From Arthrobacter sp. zg-Y919 (lineage in GTDB: Bacteria > Actinomycetota > Actinomycetes > Actinomycetales > Micrococcaceae), in NCBI RefSeq assembly GCF_030142045.1, contig NZ_CP126242.1:496001-560000 (forward strand): 64,000 bases of DNA, in the 5' to 3' direction. The notes under the pieces are model-generated. The model was given only the letters and a program-made list of their open reading frames with translations, was not told the origin of the DNA and made no database searches. The position numbers and the translations under genes are program-made. Numbering within the stretch: position 1 is the stretch's first letter; each line of letters begins with the position of its first letter. Positions 38,412-49,685 of this stretch are shown one piece after another.

Positions 38412-39125
38412 CTAGCGCTTCTCCGAGGAACGCAGCAGGTACCCGACGCCGCGCTTGGTCTGGATCAGCGCCGGCGCATCCGGGCTGCGGTCGATCTTGC
38501 GCCGCAGGTAGGAAATGTAGGACTCCACAATGGAGGCGTCGCCGTTGAAGTCGTATTCCCAGACGTGGTCCAGGATCTGGGCCTTGGAGAGCACCCGGTT
38601 GGGATTCAGCATCAGGTAGCGCAGCAGTTTGAACTCGGTGGGGGACAGGTCGATGGTGACGCCCCCGCGGCGGACCTCGTGGGCATCGTCGTCCAGCTCC
38701 AGGTCATCCACGCGGATGACGGCGTCGTCGTCCTCGAGCGGCTGGGTGCGGCGGAGGACAGCGCGGATCCGCGCCACCACCTCGTCCAGGCTGAAGGGCT
38801 TGGTGACGTAGTCGTCGCCGCCCACGGTAAGACCGGTGACCTTGTCCTCGGTATCGTCGCGCGCGGTCAGGAAGACCACGGGGAAATGCTGTCCGGCGGC
38901 GCGCAGGCGCCGGGTGAGCGTGAAGCCGTCCATGTCCGGGAGCATCACGTCCAGGACCGCGAGGTCCGGGTTATGGGAGTCGACGGCGGCCAGCGCCTCA
39001 CGGCCGTTGGCCGCGGCGACCACGTCGAACCCGGCAAAGCGCAGCGAGGTGGACAGCAGCTCGCGGATATTGGGCTCATCATCGACAACAAGGAGTCGTG
39101 CTTCGGGTGCAGACGATTTGTTCAC
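38412..39125 (-). CDS. OmpR-family response regulator
   Basis: The 237-residue regulator has a receiver domain with the acidic pair (VVDDEPNIRE), phospho-acceptor Asp59 (LAVLDVMLPDMDG) and conserved Lys in YVTKPFSL, then a winged-helix DNA-binding domain with LSPTEFKLLRYLMLNPNRVL and VESYISYLRRKID. It starts with GTG at 39125. It is the partner of the sensor kinase immediately downstream. Confidence 0.95.
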   Translation of the reverse strand: MNKSSAPEARLLVVDDEPNIRELLSTSLRFAGFDVVAAANGREALAAVDSHNPDLAVLDVMLPDMDGFTLTRRLRAAGQHFPVVFLTARDDTEDKVTGLTVGGDDYVTKPFSLDEVVARIRAVLRRTQPLEDDDAVIRVDDLELDDDAHEVRRGGVTIDLSPTEFKLLRYLMLNPNRVLSKAQILDHVWEYDFNGDASIVESYISYLRRKIDRSPDAPALIQTKRGVGYLLRSSEKR

Positions 39126-39215
39126 CCGCCCAGTTTCTTACATTTAGCTGGACGTTGTCTGTAGACGGGCAGAATGAATTCTGGGAGTGTCCCGGGAACG
39201 CGCCCGGGAACCCGG

Positions 39216-40862
39216 CTAGACCGGTTTTTCGATGTCGGTGGCGTCCAGGATGGAATAGGCATAGCCCTGCTCGGCGAGGAACCGCTGCCGCTTGGCCGCG
39301 AAGTCCTGGTCCAGGGTGTCGCGGGCAACCACGGTGTAGAAGTGCGCCGCCTTGCCGTCGGCCTTGGGCCGCAGCAACCGGCCCAGCCGCTGGGCCTCCT
39401 CCTGCCGGGAGCCGAAGGACCCGGACACCTGGATGGCCACGGAGGCCTCGGGCAGGTCGATGGAGAAGTTGGCAACCTTGGACACCACGAGGGTGCTCAG
39501 GACCCCTTCCCGGAATTCGTTGAAGAGCCGCTGGCGTTCCTTGACCGGGGTGTCTCCCTTGATGACCGGTGCGTCCAGCCGTTCGGCGAGCTCATCCAGC
39601 TGGTCAAGATACTGCCCGATTACCAGGGTCTGCTCACCGGTATGGCGGCGGACCAGCTGTTCGACGACGCCGGTCTTGGTGTCCGACGTCGAGCACAGGC
39701 GGTACTTGTCCCCGTCCTCGGCCATGGCGTAGGCCACGCGCTCGTCGCGCGGCAGGTCGACGCGGACCTCGATGCATTTAGCCGGGGCAATGTAGCCCTG
39801 CGCTTCGATGTCCTTCCAGGGGGCGTCGTAGCGCTTGGGACCGATCAGGGAGAACACTTCGCCCTCACGCCCGTCCTCACGGACCAGGGTGGCGGTCAGC
39901 CCGAGGCGGCGCCGCGCCTGCAGGTCCGCGGTCATGCGGAAAATCGGGGCGGGGAGCAGATGCACCTCGTCATAGATGATCAGGCCCCAGTCGTTCGCAT
40001 CCAGCAGCTCCAGGTGCGGATAGAGTCCGCCGCGCTTGAGCGTCAGCACCTGGTACGTGGCGATGGTGACGGGGCGGACTTCCTTCACCGCGCCGGAGTA
40101 TTCCCCGATCTCGTCCTCGGTCAGGGAGGTCCGCTTCAGCAGCTCGTCCTTCCACTGCCGGGCGGAAACGGTGTTGGTGACCAGGATCAGGGTGGTGGTG
40201 GAACTGGTGGCCATAGCCGCAGCACCCACCAGGGTTTTGCCGGCACCGCAGGGCAGCACCACGACGCCGGAGCCACCGGCCCAGAAGTTCTCGGTTGCGA
40301 GTTTCTGGTAGGGGCGCAGCGCCCAGCCGTCTTCATTGAGCACGATCGGATGGGGAGTGCCGTCCACATATCCGGCCAGGTCTTCGGCGGGCCAGCCCAG
40401 CTTGAGCAGCAGCTGTTTCAGCTGTCCGCGCATGGCGGACTGCACGACCACTGTCTCGCCGTCGATCCGCGGGCCAAGGAGCGGCTGGATCTTCTTGGCG
40501 TGCATCACTTCTTCGAGCACGGGGTAGTCATTGGTGCGCAGCACCAGCCCGTGCTGGGGGTCCTTCTCCAACCGCAGCCGGCCGTACCGGGACATCGTTT
40601 CCTCGATGTCGATCAGCAGCGAGTGCGGCACCGGGAAGCGGGAATAGGTGAGCAGGGTGTTGAGCACCTGCTCGGCGTCGAGCCCCGCGGCCCGGGCGTT
40701 CCACAGGCCCAGCGGCGTCAGCCGGTAGCTGTGGATGTGTTCGGGTGCGCGCTCGAGTTCGGCGAACGCCGCGATGGCATGCCGCGCCTCCGTGGCCTGG
40801 TCATGATCGACCTCCAGAAGAATTGTCTTATCGCTCTGGACAATCAACGGTCCGTCAACCAT
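39216..40862 (-). CDS. XPB-type DNA repair helicase
   Basis: The 548-residue superfamily 2 helicase has Walker A LPCGAGKTLVG, the DEVH box (IIYDEVHLLPAP), motif III LTATLVREDG and motif VI QRLGRLLRP, plus the N-terminal DRD-like region of XPB. In actinobacteria XPB is a 3'-5' helicase linked to DNA repair. Its start overlaps the upstream helicase-associated gene by eight bases, so both are made together. Confidence 0.94.
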   Translation of the reverse strand: MVDGPLIVQSDKTILLEVDHDQATEARHAIAAFAELERAPEHIHSYRLTPLGLWNARAAGLDAEQVLNTLLTYSRFPVPHSLLIDIEETMSRYGRLRLEKDPQHGLVLRTNDYPVLEEVMHAKKIQPLLGPRIDGETVVVQSAMRGQLKQLLLKLGWPAEDLAGYVDGTPHPIVLNEDGWALRPYQKLATENFWAGGSGVVVLPCGAGKTLVGAAAMATSSTTTLILVTNTVSARQWKDELLKRTSLTEDEIGEYSGAVKEVRPVTIATYQVLTLKRGGLYPHLELLDANDWGLIIYDEVHLLPAPIFRMTADLQARRRLGLTATLVREDGREGEVFSLIGPKRYDAPWKDIEAQGYIAPAKCIEVRVDLPRDERVAYAMAEDGDKYRLCSTSDTKTGVVEQLVRRHTGEQTLVIGQYLDQLDELAERLDAPVIKGDTPVKERQRLFNEFREGVLSTLVVSKVANFSIDLPEASVAIQVSGSFGSRQEEAQRLGRLLRPKADGKAAHFYTVVARDTLDQDFAAKRQRFLAEQGYAYSILDATDIEKPV

Positions 40863-43290
40863 GTGCCGGGCTACCCTCCACTATTTCCACGTCCATAATC
40901 CGATGTACTGACACTGTGCGCTCGACGTCGTGGCGCGGGTCGTAGACCCGGACCCTGCCGTCGCTTACTGACAAGGGAACGAATATTTCCTGCCGCTGAT
41001 TCCCCTGTGCATCCACCACACCCATGCGGACCGAACTCTTGGTCCGGATGGCCTTGCGCAGGGTTTCCAGGCTGACCAGGGACTGGCTTTCGCCGCTGGC
41101 GTTTGGCACAGGACCCCCGCCGCGCAGGGCCGCCAGCTGCCGGTCCAGGTCCTCGTCCGTCAGTTCCCAGGGGTTTAGCCGGGTCTTGGAGGAAGTGGGT
41201 GCTGCCACCGGGACCATCCGGTGGGAGCCCACGGGTTTGCGTGCGGGCCCTTCCAACGCCGGGGGATAGCCCAGCTCGCGGAGCGTGAAGGTGAGTTCCT
41301 TTGCGGAGGCGTTGGCTGCGACCACGGTCGGGGCCAGCCGCACCAGTCCCAGCGAGGCGGTCCGCGGATCGGCCAGCAGGGCGTTCAACCCTGCCTCGTC
41401 GTCGCTGCGCAGATAAGACCCGGCCGCACCCACCCGCAGCCGGCCGTACCGGGCGGCGGTGTCCTCCACCAGGTAGCGCAGCGGCTGGGGGACGTCCGTT
41501 GCCGAATGCCGGTGCAGGAAGGCGAGGATGCCGTCGGCGTCGAGCCCTTCATCCAGCGCCCGCCGGATGGAATCGGCCGAGAACCGGTAGGTGGCAGCCG
41601 GTCCCTGTCCTTCCGCCGTGGAAATCAGCGACAGTTCCCGGGCAACGTCCGGATCCAGGTATCCGGGTGCCACTGCCGTGAGGTCGGCCTGCAGCAGGAA
41701 GGAGTTCAGGGGTGCCGGCAGGGCATCGCGCAGCACGGAGGTTGCGCGGGAGTACTCGCCCGCGGCCACAGCCGAGCCAAGGACGGTCAGCGCGCCGGCG
41801 CCGAGCAGTCCCAGCTGTGCTGCCTCTTTGAGGATCCCCGGGACCAGACGGGCGAAACGCCGCTGCAGCCGTGGCTGGTGCCAGGTCAAGGCGCTGATGA
41901 GATCCTCGGTTTCGAAGACTCCCACCGTTCCGTTGACGGAGTCCCCCTCCACATCGGAAAGCAGGGCAAGCGTTTCCAGTGCGCGGCGCCGGACCACGGG
42001 GGCGTCCGGCCGGGACACCTCGGCGGCCAGCGCGTTGACCGTTCCCCCTGCCGGCAGAGGTGCGCCCACCAGCGAGGGTGCACGGTCTGCGTCCAGCCAG
42101 GCTTCCACCAGCCGGCGCCATTGCTCTTCACGGTTCTCCGTGAGCCAGGTTCCCTCGCTGGCACCCCAGCGTGAAGTTGCGGCATCCAGCGTGATCAACC
42201 CGGACAGGGCCGCCAGTTCCAGCAGCCAGGAGGTGGTGGCGCCGTCCAGCCGCAGCGCTTCCGAGAGCCGGCGCACTTCCCGCACGCCCACACCTCCGGA
42301 ACGCAGCGTCCCAATCGGGTTTTCCGCGGCAAGCGCCAGCAGCTCCGTGACCAGGCGCAGGGTTTCGGCCACCGCGCCGAATGCGGCATTGTCCCGCAGG
42401 TTGCGGCCCACGCTGCGGGGTTCCGGCCGGGGCGCTTCCAACTGGAAGTCCGCGACGATGACGTGCCCGCGGGAGGCCTGGCCCACCGGGCGGGGAAGCT
42501 CCACATGCAGTGCATCCAGGGGGACCAGGAGGCCACGGGCTACCAGCCACTCCACCGGCGTGGGGTTGGGATTGTCCAGGACCGCCCGTCCCATGGCGGC
42601 TTTCTTCGGGATGGTTCCCACCGGGGAGTACTTGAACCGCCGTAGCAGCTCGACGGTCTGCGGGGGAGCGCCCGCCATGAGAGCTGCCCAGCCTGCCGGA
42701 TCGGAAACCAGGTGATGCAGGGAATGGGCGGCCGTGCCCGGGGTATCGGCTTTCTCCAGCGGCAGGCCCGTGGCACGCAGTCCTTCGACAATGCCCACCA
42801 GCCGCTGCCCGAACTCCGGATGCTGAGCCGCCAGGGTGGAATAGGGCCGGCCGAGCCCCGCGGGGTAGGCCCCCAGTGCCTCGCCCAGGACGGACACAGG
42901 AAGGTAGAAGCGGCGTGAGGCGTCCGCTTTTGGGGCTCCGGGGTGCGGCGTGGCACGGCGGAGCAGGGCCAGGGAATGCAGATGGCCCAGGATGACATCC
43001 AGGGATTTGATGGTGGAGCCGGAGATGGCGGCTTTCAACCATGACGCGGTGGTGCTGAGCTGGGAATCCTCATTGGTGGTCAGGTCCACTGCTTCAAGGA
43101 CCTGAAGCTCGGGTGCCGTCAGTTTCTCGAGGATCCGCTGGACACTGACCCGGGTGGAAGCACGGGCAGCCATGGCCTGGAAATCGGGGACCGGAGGAAG
43201 CGCGAGGTCCGGCCGGGCCGTGAGCAATTCACGCAGTTGGTCGTCACTGCGTGCTGCTAGATCGTCGGCCAGAGCTCGAATCGCGGACAT
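40855..43290 (-). CDS. helicase-associated (Helicase_C_3) protein, XPB partner
   Basis: The 811-residue protein is the actinobacterial XPB partner family with the helicase_C_3 domain in its C-terminal half. It has no Walker motifs. Residues about 590-740 (YLDPDVARELSLISTAEGQG, YLVEDTAARYGRLRVGAAGS) form the conserved core, and the last 80 residues (TKSSVRMGVVDAQGNQRQEI) resemble a WYL-like ligand-binding fold. I chose the ATG at 43290; a GTG at 43299 is nearby. The eight-base overlap with XPB supports a joint complex. Confidence 0.87.
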   Translation of the reverse strand: MSAIRALADDLAARSDDQLRELLTARPDLALPPVPDFQAMAARASTRVSVQRILEKLTAPELQVLEAVDLTTNEDSQLSTTASWLKAAISGSTIKSLDVILGHLHSLALLRRATPHPGAPKADASRRFYLPVSVLGEALGAYPAGLGRPYSTLAAQHPEFGQRLVGIVEGLRATGLPLEKADTPGTAAHSLHHLVSDPAGWAALMAGAPPQTVELLRRFKYSPVGTIPKKAAMGRAVLDNPNPTPVEWLVARGLLVPLDALHVELPRPVGQASRGHVIVADFQLEAPRPEPRSVGRNLRDNAAFGAVAETLRLVTELLALAAENPIGTLRSGGVGVREVRRLSEALRLDGATTSWLLELAALSGLITLDAATSRWGASEGTWLTENREEQWRRLVEAWLDADRAPSLVGAPLPAGGTVNALAAEVSRPDAPVVRRRALETLALLSDVEGDSVNGTVGVFETEDLISALTWHQPRLQRRFARLVPGILKEAAQLGLLGAGALTVLGSAVAAGEYSRATSVLRDALPAPLNSFLLQADLTAVAPGYLDPDVARELSLISTAEGQGPAATYRFSADSIRRALDEGLDADGILAFLHRHSATDVPQPLRYLVEDTAARYGRLRVGAAGSYLRSDDEAGLNALLADPRTASLGLVRLAPTVVAANASAKELTFTLRELGYPPALEGPARKPVGSHRMVPVAAPTSSKTRLNPWELTDEDLDRQLAALRGGGPVPNASGESQSLVSLETLRKAIRTKSSVRMGVVDAQGNQRQEIFVPLSVSDGRVRVYDPRHDVERTVSVHRIMDVEIVEGSPAHG

Positions 43291-43329
43291 CAGAACCACG
43301 TTACCTGAGTGGGCGGGAAAACGGACCGA

Positions 43330-43638
43330 TCAGTCCCGGCGCCGGCGCCTGATCCCGTCGATCACCAGGCCTGCCAGCAGGAGGAATGCGGCCGGCAGCG
43401 CGTAGAGGGATGCAGCCACGAGCCAGGGTGCAACCTGCTGGCTTTGGAGGGATAGGACCAGCACCGCACCGAGAGTCCCCAGGCCGAACAGTGCCAGGGC
43501 ACCCGCAAGGACGCCGGCCGCCCGGCGGAGCGTTCCCGGGCGGGGGCTGGGCGGGGAGTCCGGTGTGGGGTCCTCCACCGGCTGCTTCCGGGCGGCGGAC
43601 ATGGGGGACCGGACCTCATCCGGTGGGGCGCTGCTCAT
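43330..43638 (-). CDS. small two-helix membrane protein
   Basis: The 102-residue protein has a polar N-terminal 35 residues and two membrane helices (about 41-63, VLAGALALFGLGTLGAVLVL, and 71-92, WLVAASLYALPAAFLLLAGL) followed by a basic tail IRRRRRD. No domain is recognised. It lies 39 bases upstream of the helicase-associated gene on the same strand. Confidence 0.68.
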   Translation of the reverse strand: MSSAPPDEVRSPMSAARKQPVEDPTPDSPPSPRPGTLRRAAGVLAGALALFGLGTLGAVLVLSLQSQQVAPWLVAASLYALPAAFLLLAGLVIDGIRRRRRD

Positions 43639-43709
43639 GGAGATTAACGCTAGCAGCGGAAAACAGCGGGACAAAGGGGATGGCTTGGAGCCCTCTTGCC
43701 TTGTCGGGA

Positions 43710-43885
43710 TATTCTAAAGGGAACAGACTTCCCCGTAGTATCTCAGGAGGTACTCCAGCTCTGCAGATACTTCGTCTCCAGAGTTACCCCCGGCACTACT
43801 TCGGGCCTGGCGGACCAACGCGGGTTCCGATCATTCCCGCAGCAGGTGTCCTGCTGCGGTCAGAACTAAGAACGAGGTAACCGAA
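43710..43885 (+). promoter_or_regulatory. long structured leader of the second cold-shock gene
   Basis: TATTCT near 43711 is a good -10. The roughly 165-base leader contains an 8-bp hairpin GCAGCAGG-TGT-CCTGCTGC (43839-43857) just before the ribosome site GAGGTAACC. Long folded leaders are typical of cold-shock genes, where they can sense temperature. Confidence 0.45.
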
Positions 43886-44269
43886 GTGCCCATCGGCAAG
43901 GTCAAATGGTTCGACACTGGTAAGGGTTTTGGTTTTCTGGCCACGGACGATGGGCAGGAAGTCTTCCTGCATGCCTCTGCCCTTCCTGCAGGTGTCACTG
44001 AGGTCAAACCCGGGACCCGCATGGAGTTTGGCGTGGCAGACGGCCGGCGGGGACCGCAGGCACTTTCGGCCCGCATCCTCGAAGCTCCGCCCTCGGTTGC
44101 CAAGGCAACCCGCAAGGATGCGGAAGACATGGCCGTGATCACCGAAGACCTGATCAAATTGCTGGACGGCATCTCCAACGGACTGCGCCGGGGCCGGTAC
44201 CCGGACAAGAAGCACGCTGCCAAGGTGGCCGCCGTGCTGCGTGCCGTTGCCGATGACCTGGATATATAA
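43886..44269 (+). CDS. cold-shock domain protein with C-terminal extension
   Basis: The 127-residue protein has an N-terminal cold-shock domain (RNP1 GKGFGFLA, RNP2 EVFLHASAL) and a 60-residue helical C-terminal part (AVITEDLIKLLDGISNGLRR) found in actinobacterial relatives. It starts with GTG at 43886 behind GAGG. It is followed by DUF3027 after 15 bases, so the two form a unit. Confidence 0.92.
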   Translation: MPIGKVKWFDTGKGFGFLATDDGQEVFLHASALPAGVTEVKPGTRMEFGVADGRRGPQALSARILEAPPSVAKATRKDAEDMAVITEDLIKLLDGISNGLRRGRYPDKKHAAKVAAVLRAVADDLDI

Positions 44270-44284
44270 GGTTCGTGCGCTGAA

Positions 44285-44875
44285 GTGACTATGACAAACC
44301 CCTCTCCCGACATGCCCTCCGAACCCGTCGCGGATGCAGCAGTGGACGCTGCCTCCCCCGCCGCGGCCAAACGCGCCCCGCGGCGCCCGGCAAAGGCCGA
44401 CGCCGTCCTCGCGGCCGCGGTGGATGAAGCCCGCGCCGGACTCCTGGAAGTCGTGGCCCCTGCTGAAGTTGGCAACTATGTCGGTGCTGTGGCCGACGCC
44501 GAGCGGCTGGTGACCCACCGGTTTACGTCGCTCCGTCCCGGCTACCACGGATGGTACTGGTATGCCACGGTGGCCCGGGTGCCCCGAAGCAAGAAGGTAA
44601 CGGTCAGTGAGGTAGGACTGCTGCCTTCCGACGAGGCTTTGCTTGCGCCCGAGTGGGTGCCTTGGTCAGACCGGCTGCGGCCGGAAGACATTGCTGCCGA
44701 ACAGGAACAGCAGGCCCAGGAAGAGGCCGCCCGGGAGGCGGCCGCCGCAGGCCATAACGATGCTGACCGGGACGACGCCGACCGGGACGACGCCGACGAC
44801 GCCGACCGGGACGACGCAGACCAGGACCAGGAACAGCGCCCCGCCGAAATGACGGGTGTACAGGAGGACGAGTAA
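44285..44875 (+). CDS. DUF3027 family protein
   Basis: The 196-residue protein starts with GTG and has an alanine-rich basic N-terminus, then the DUF3027 core (AAVDEARAGLLEVVAPAEVG, HGWYWYATVARVPRSKKVTV, LLAPEWVPWSDRLRPED). It ends in an acidic repeat tail built on the unit DRDDAD (residues 159-180). The function is unknown. It is coupled by proximity to the cold-shock gene. Confidence 0.9.
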   Translation: MTMTNPSPDMPSEPVADAAVDAASPAAAKRAPRRPAKADAVLAAAVDEARAGLLEVVAPAEVGNYVGAVADAERLVTHRFTSLRPGYHGWYWYATVARVPRSKKVTVSEVGLLPSDEALLAPEWVPWSDRLRPEDIAAEQEQQAQEEAAREAAAAGHNDADRDDADRDDADDADRDDADQDQEQRPAEMTGVQEDE

Positions 44876-44929
44876 TTCCGTGGCGGTTGCGGCAACAGGT
44901 TCACTATTCCCCCAGGGGGCGCTGAACTG

Positions 44930-46210
44930 ATGTTCCGCTCCCTTCGCATCTTCAACTACCGCATCTGGTTCATCGGTGCCCTGGTTTCAAATATCGGCAC
45001 CTGGATGCAGCGCACCGCGCAGGACTGGCTGGTCTATGACATCCTCACCGACCAGGACGCAGCCGCGATGGGAATCGTCATGGCGCTGCAGCTGGGGCCG
45101 CAGCTCCTCCTCGCCCCATGGTCCGGCCTCATTGCGGATACCTACAACCGGCGCAAGGTCCTCCTGCTCACCCAGGTCAGCATGGGCGGCCTCGGCCTCG
45201 CACTGGGCCTGCTGGTGCTGTCCGGTCATGCAGAGTTGTGGCACGTCTACGCTTTCGCGCTGGCGCTGGGCGTTGTCTCCGCAGTGGACGGGCCGGCACG
45301 GCAGGCCTTTGTCTCCGAAGTAGTCTCGGAGCGGGACCTACCCAACGCCGTCGCGCTCAACAGCGCCTCCTTTAACGGGGCGCGCATGGTGGGTCCGGCG
45401 GTTGCCGGCCTCCTGACCGTGGCCGTGGGTCCCGGCCTCGTGTTTGTCCTTAACGCCGTAACGTTCGGCGCCATGGTGATCGCCCTGCTGAAGATACGCT
45501 CCGCCGAGCTGCGCGTCCTGCCAAAGGCACCGCCCGGGAAGGGCCGCATCCGGGCCGGGATTGCCTACGTGCGCCACCGGCCGGACCTGATCATGGTGAT
45601 GCTCGCGATCTTCATCGTGGGTACCTTCGGCATGAACTTTGCCATTTATATAGCGGCCATGGCGCGTACCGAGTTCGGCCGCGACGCGGGTATCTTCGGC
45701 GTCCTTAACTCGGTGATGGCGATCGGCTCGGTTTCCGGGGCGCTGCTCTCGGCCCGGCGGGACCGGCCGCGCCTGCGATTCGTCTTCGGTGCGGCCGGCG
45801 CCTTCGGCCTGTCCTGCATCCTGTCAGCCGTGGCACCCACCCTGACCCTGTTCGCACTCTCGCTGATCCCCGTCGGCCTGTTTGCCCTGACCCTGATGAC
45901 CAGCGCCAATGCGTATGTGCAGACCACCACCGCGCAGATCATGCGCGGGCGGGTGATGGCACTGTACTTCGCCATCTTTATGGGCGGCACGCCGTTGGGC
46001 GCCCCCGTGGTGGGCTGGGTGTCCAATGCCTTCGGTCCCCGCTGGAGCCTCGGCGTTGCCGCCGCCTCGGGACTGCTGGCCGCCGCGATCGGCTTTGTCT
46101 GGGCCTGGCGGACGTACGGAATGCGGTTCCACTACGACCGCAGCCTGCCGCGCCGGCTGAGCATGACCACGGACGTTACGGAAAAGCAGCAGGACCCGGA
46201 CGGCGTCTAG
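44930..46210 (+). CDS. MFS_3 (EntS-type) exporter
   Basis: The 426-residue protein has 11-12 hydrophobic segments. The first-helix block LVSNIGTWMQRTAQDWLVYD and the loop DTYNRRKVLLLTQ place it in the same EntS-like exporter group as the gene at 26311, but it lacks the C-terminal soluble domain. Substrate unknown. No strong ribosome site is visible at the ATG at 44930. Its last codons form the stem of the terminator. Confidence 0.9.
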   Translation: MFRSLRIFNYRIWFIGALVSNIGTWMQRTAQDWLVYDILTDQDAAAMGIVMALQLGPQLLLAPWSGLIADTYNRRKVLLLTQVSMGGLGLALGLLVLSGHAELWHVYAFALALGVVSAVDGPARQAFVSEVVSERDLPNAVALNSASFNGARMVGPAVAGLLTVAVGPGLVFVLNAVTFGAMVIALLKIRSAELRVLPKAPPGKGRIRAGIAYVRHRPDLIMVMLAIFIVGTFGMNFAIYIAAMARTEFGRDAGIFGVLNSVMAIGSVSGALLSARRDRPRLRFVFGAAGAFGLSCILSAVAPTLTLFALSLIPVGLFALTLMTSANAYVQTTTAQIMRGRVMALYFAIFMGGTPLGAPVVGWVSNAFGPRWSLGVAAASGLLAAAIGFVWAWRTYGMRFHYDRSLPRRLSMTTDVTEKQQDPDGV

Positions 46211-46224
46211 GTCCGGGTCCTGCT
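46188..46224 (+). terminator. terminator overlapping the end of the MFS gene
   Basis: AGCAGGACCCGGAC (46188-46201) pairs perfectly with GTCCGGGTCCTGCT (46211-46224) over a nine-base loop that includes the stop codon. There is only a weak T stretch on either side; it could also act on the converging serC transcript. Confidence 0.65.
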
Positions 46225-46276
46225 GTGTACTGCCAAGGCCCCTGCAGTCCTGCCGGAAGCGGGGGACCGGAGCGGG

Positions 46277-48323
<2,047 letters not shown>

Positions 48324-48328
48324 CGGAA

Positions 48329-48358
48329 TGGTCACTTTTCCGGCATTTATCCTATAGT
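48329..48358 (+). promoter_or_regulatory. promoter of the riboswitch 1/M23 transcript
   Basis: TGGTCA (48329-48334) and TATAGT (48353-48358) stand 18 bases apart immediately after the DtxR gene stop. The expected start falls near 48366, so the riboswitch is at the 5' end of the transcript. Confidence 0.55.
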
Positions 48359-48403
48359 GTGTTCCTGACGCTGAACCACCATCGTTATCCGGTCCGTCCG
48401 CCG

Positions 48404-48592
48404 AGCCCTGCCAGCGGACCGGAGCACTACATTCGTCCAGGCAGGGGCGGAGGACCCATTCTCCGGCAGCCAGGCTGCCTTGGGGTGAAGCCTTCCGGGA
48501 GACGGCGGTATTACTGCATAGCCGCGTAATACCCGCCTATTCCGGAGGCCGAGTTTTCTCTACTCGAATCCGACAGCTAACTTCGCAGGCGA
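48404..48592 (+). ncRNA. c-di-AMP (ydaO/yuaA) riboswitch 1
   Basis: The leader carries the ydaO hallmarks in order: GGCGGAGGACCC, TTGGGGTGAAGCC, GGGAGACGG, and the 3' block CGAATCCGACAGCTAAC. The closing stem pairs CCTGC (48407-48411) with GCAGG (48585-48589). It ends 18 bases before the M23 TTG start. Riboswitches of this class bind c-di-AMP and typically switch cell-wall hydrolase genes off when it is abundant. The element looks intact. Confidence 0.88.
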
Positions 48593-48610
48593 TCAATGAG
48601 AGGGAAACAC

Positions 48611-49375
48611 TTGTCGAAGCATGCTGCTTCGGGGAGGCGCCGTGCGCCTGCCCCTGCCGTCCCACTGCGACCCCGAAACGCCTCAGCACCTGGCCGCCGG
48701 CGCGCAGAAACCAAATCCGTGTCTGTTGGCGGTGCCGCCCAGAAGATTGCCATTACCGCAGCCACCTCGGGCCTGATCCTTACCGCTGCGCTGCCGACCA
48801 CTGCGGCAGCGGACAATCCGGCTGAACGCCAGGCCACGGGCGCCGACGCGCCCGTCTCTGCCGACCCCAACGCCGATATCGGCTTCGCCCGGGCCGGGCT
48901 GAGCAGCGAATTCGACCCCGATGCCAAGCTGGCGTCCGTCACGGTTGCAGCCGGTTCCCACGCGGTTCCAGCCGCAGCCAAGGGCACGCTGTCCACGCCC
49001 CTGAACACTGGACTGATTCAAACCTCCGGGTTCGGCCACCGGACCAGTCCCATCACCGGGGCTGCCGGCGAGATGCACAACGGGCAGGACTTCGCCGCAG
49101 TCTGCGGCACAGCTGTCAGTGCTGCGGCATCCGGCACCGTGGTCTTCGCCGGCTGGCACGCCTACGGCGGGGGATACCGCGTGGTGGTTGACCACGGCAA
49201 CGGAGTCGAAACCACGTACAACCACCTTTCCACCATTGCCGTCTCTGTGGGTGCCGCTATTGAACGCGGACACCTGGTGGGAGCCAGCGGCACCACGGGC
49301 TCGTCAACCGGTTGCCACCTGCATTTCGAGGTAATGGTTAACGGCGAAGTAGTGGACCCGCTCAATTGGTTGTAA
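48611..49375 (+). CDS. M23-family peptidoglycan endopeptidase
   Basis: The 254-residue secreted protein has an Arg/Lys-rich start, a signal-like hydrophobic segment (ITAATSGLILTAALPTTAAA, about 48-67) and a C-terminal M23 (LytM) domain with the zinc ligands His156 and Asp160 (MHNGQDFA) and His236/His238 (CHLHFEV). I chose TTG at 48611 because the sequence from the riboswitch end to this start aligns with the second operon (GAGAGG, then the start); an ATG at 48596 would overlap the ribosome site. It hydrolyses peptidoglycan cross-bridges. Confidence 0.88.
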   Translation: MSKHAASGRRRAPAPAVPLRPRNASAPGRRRAETKSVSVGGAAQKIAITAATSGLILTAALPTTAAADNPAERQATGADAPVSADPNADIGFARAGLSSEFDPDAKLASVTVAAGSHAVPAAAKGTLSTPLNTGLIQTSGFGHRTSPITGAAGEMHNGQDFAAVCGTAVSAAASGTVVFAGWHAYGGGYRVVVDHGNGVETTYNHLSTIAVSVGAAIERGHLVGASGTTGSSTGCHLHFEVMVNGEVVDPLNWL

Positions 49376-49428
49376 CTGCCTAGAATCAAAGCGTTGTAAC
49401 CGCTTGAATATCGTTTCGTGATCGGAAC

Positions 49429-49457
49429 GTGACATAGCTCAATTGTTGCTGTACGCT
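49429..49457 (+). promoter_or_regulatory. promoter of the riboswitch 2/NlpC transcript
   Basis: GTGACA (49429-49434) and TACGCT (49452-49457) are 17 bases apart, placing the start near 49465, ahead of the riboswitch. No terminator hairpin is obvious after the M23 gene, so readthrough is also possible. Confidence 0.45.
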
Positions 49458-49502
49458 CAACCTCGTGCCCGATTCGCAAAGGTGGGGCACCTTCGAACAG
49501 AT

Positions 49503-49672
49503 CGCCTAGCTCTGCCACTGTTTGAAGTCCGTTCGCAGAATCGCATGGCAGAGGCGGGGGAACCAATTTCGGGTTTCGAAAGAAACCCTTGGGGTTAAGT
49601 TGCAAAAGGCCATAGGCCGGGCAACCGGGTGACTCCCATCCGAATCCGACAGCTCACCTCGTAGGCAATTGG
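49503..49672 (+). ncRNA. c-di-AMP (ydaO/yuaA) riboswitch 2
   Basis: The element shows GGGGGAACCAAT, CTTGGGGTTAAGTTG, a GGGTGACTCCC segment and the 3' block CCGAATCCGACAGCTCACC. The outer stem pairs GCCTA (49504-49508) with TAGGC (49662-49666). It ends about 15 bases before the NlpC start. It is clearly homologous to, but diverged from, riboswitch 1, so it is a separate sensor rather than a fresh duplicate. Confidence 0.88.
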
Positions 49673-49685
49673 GAGAGGCAAACTT

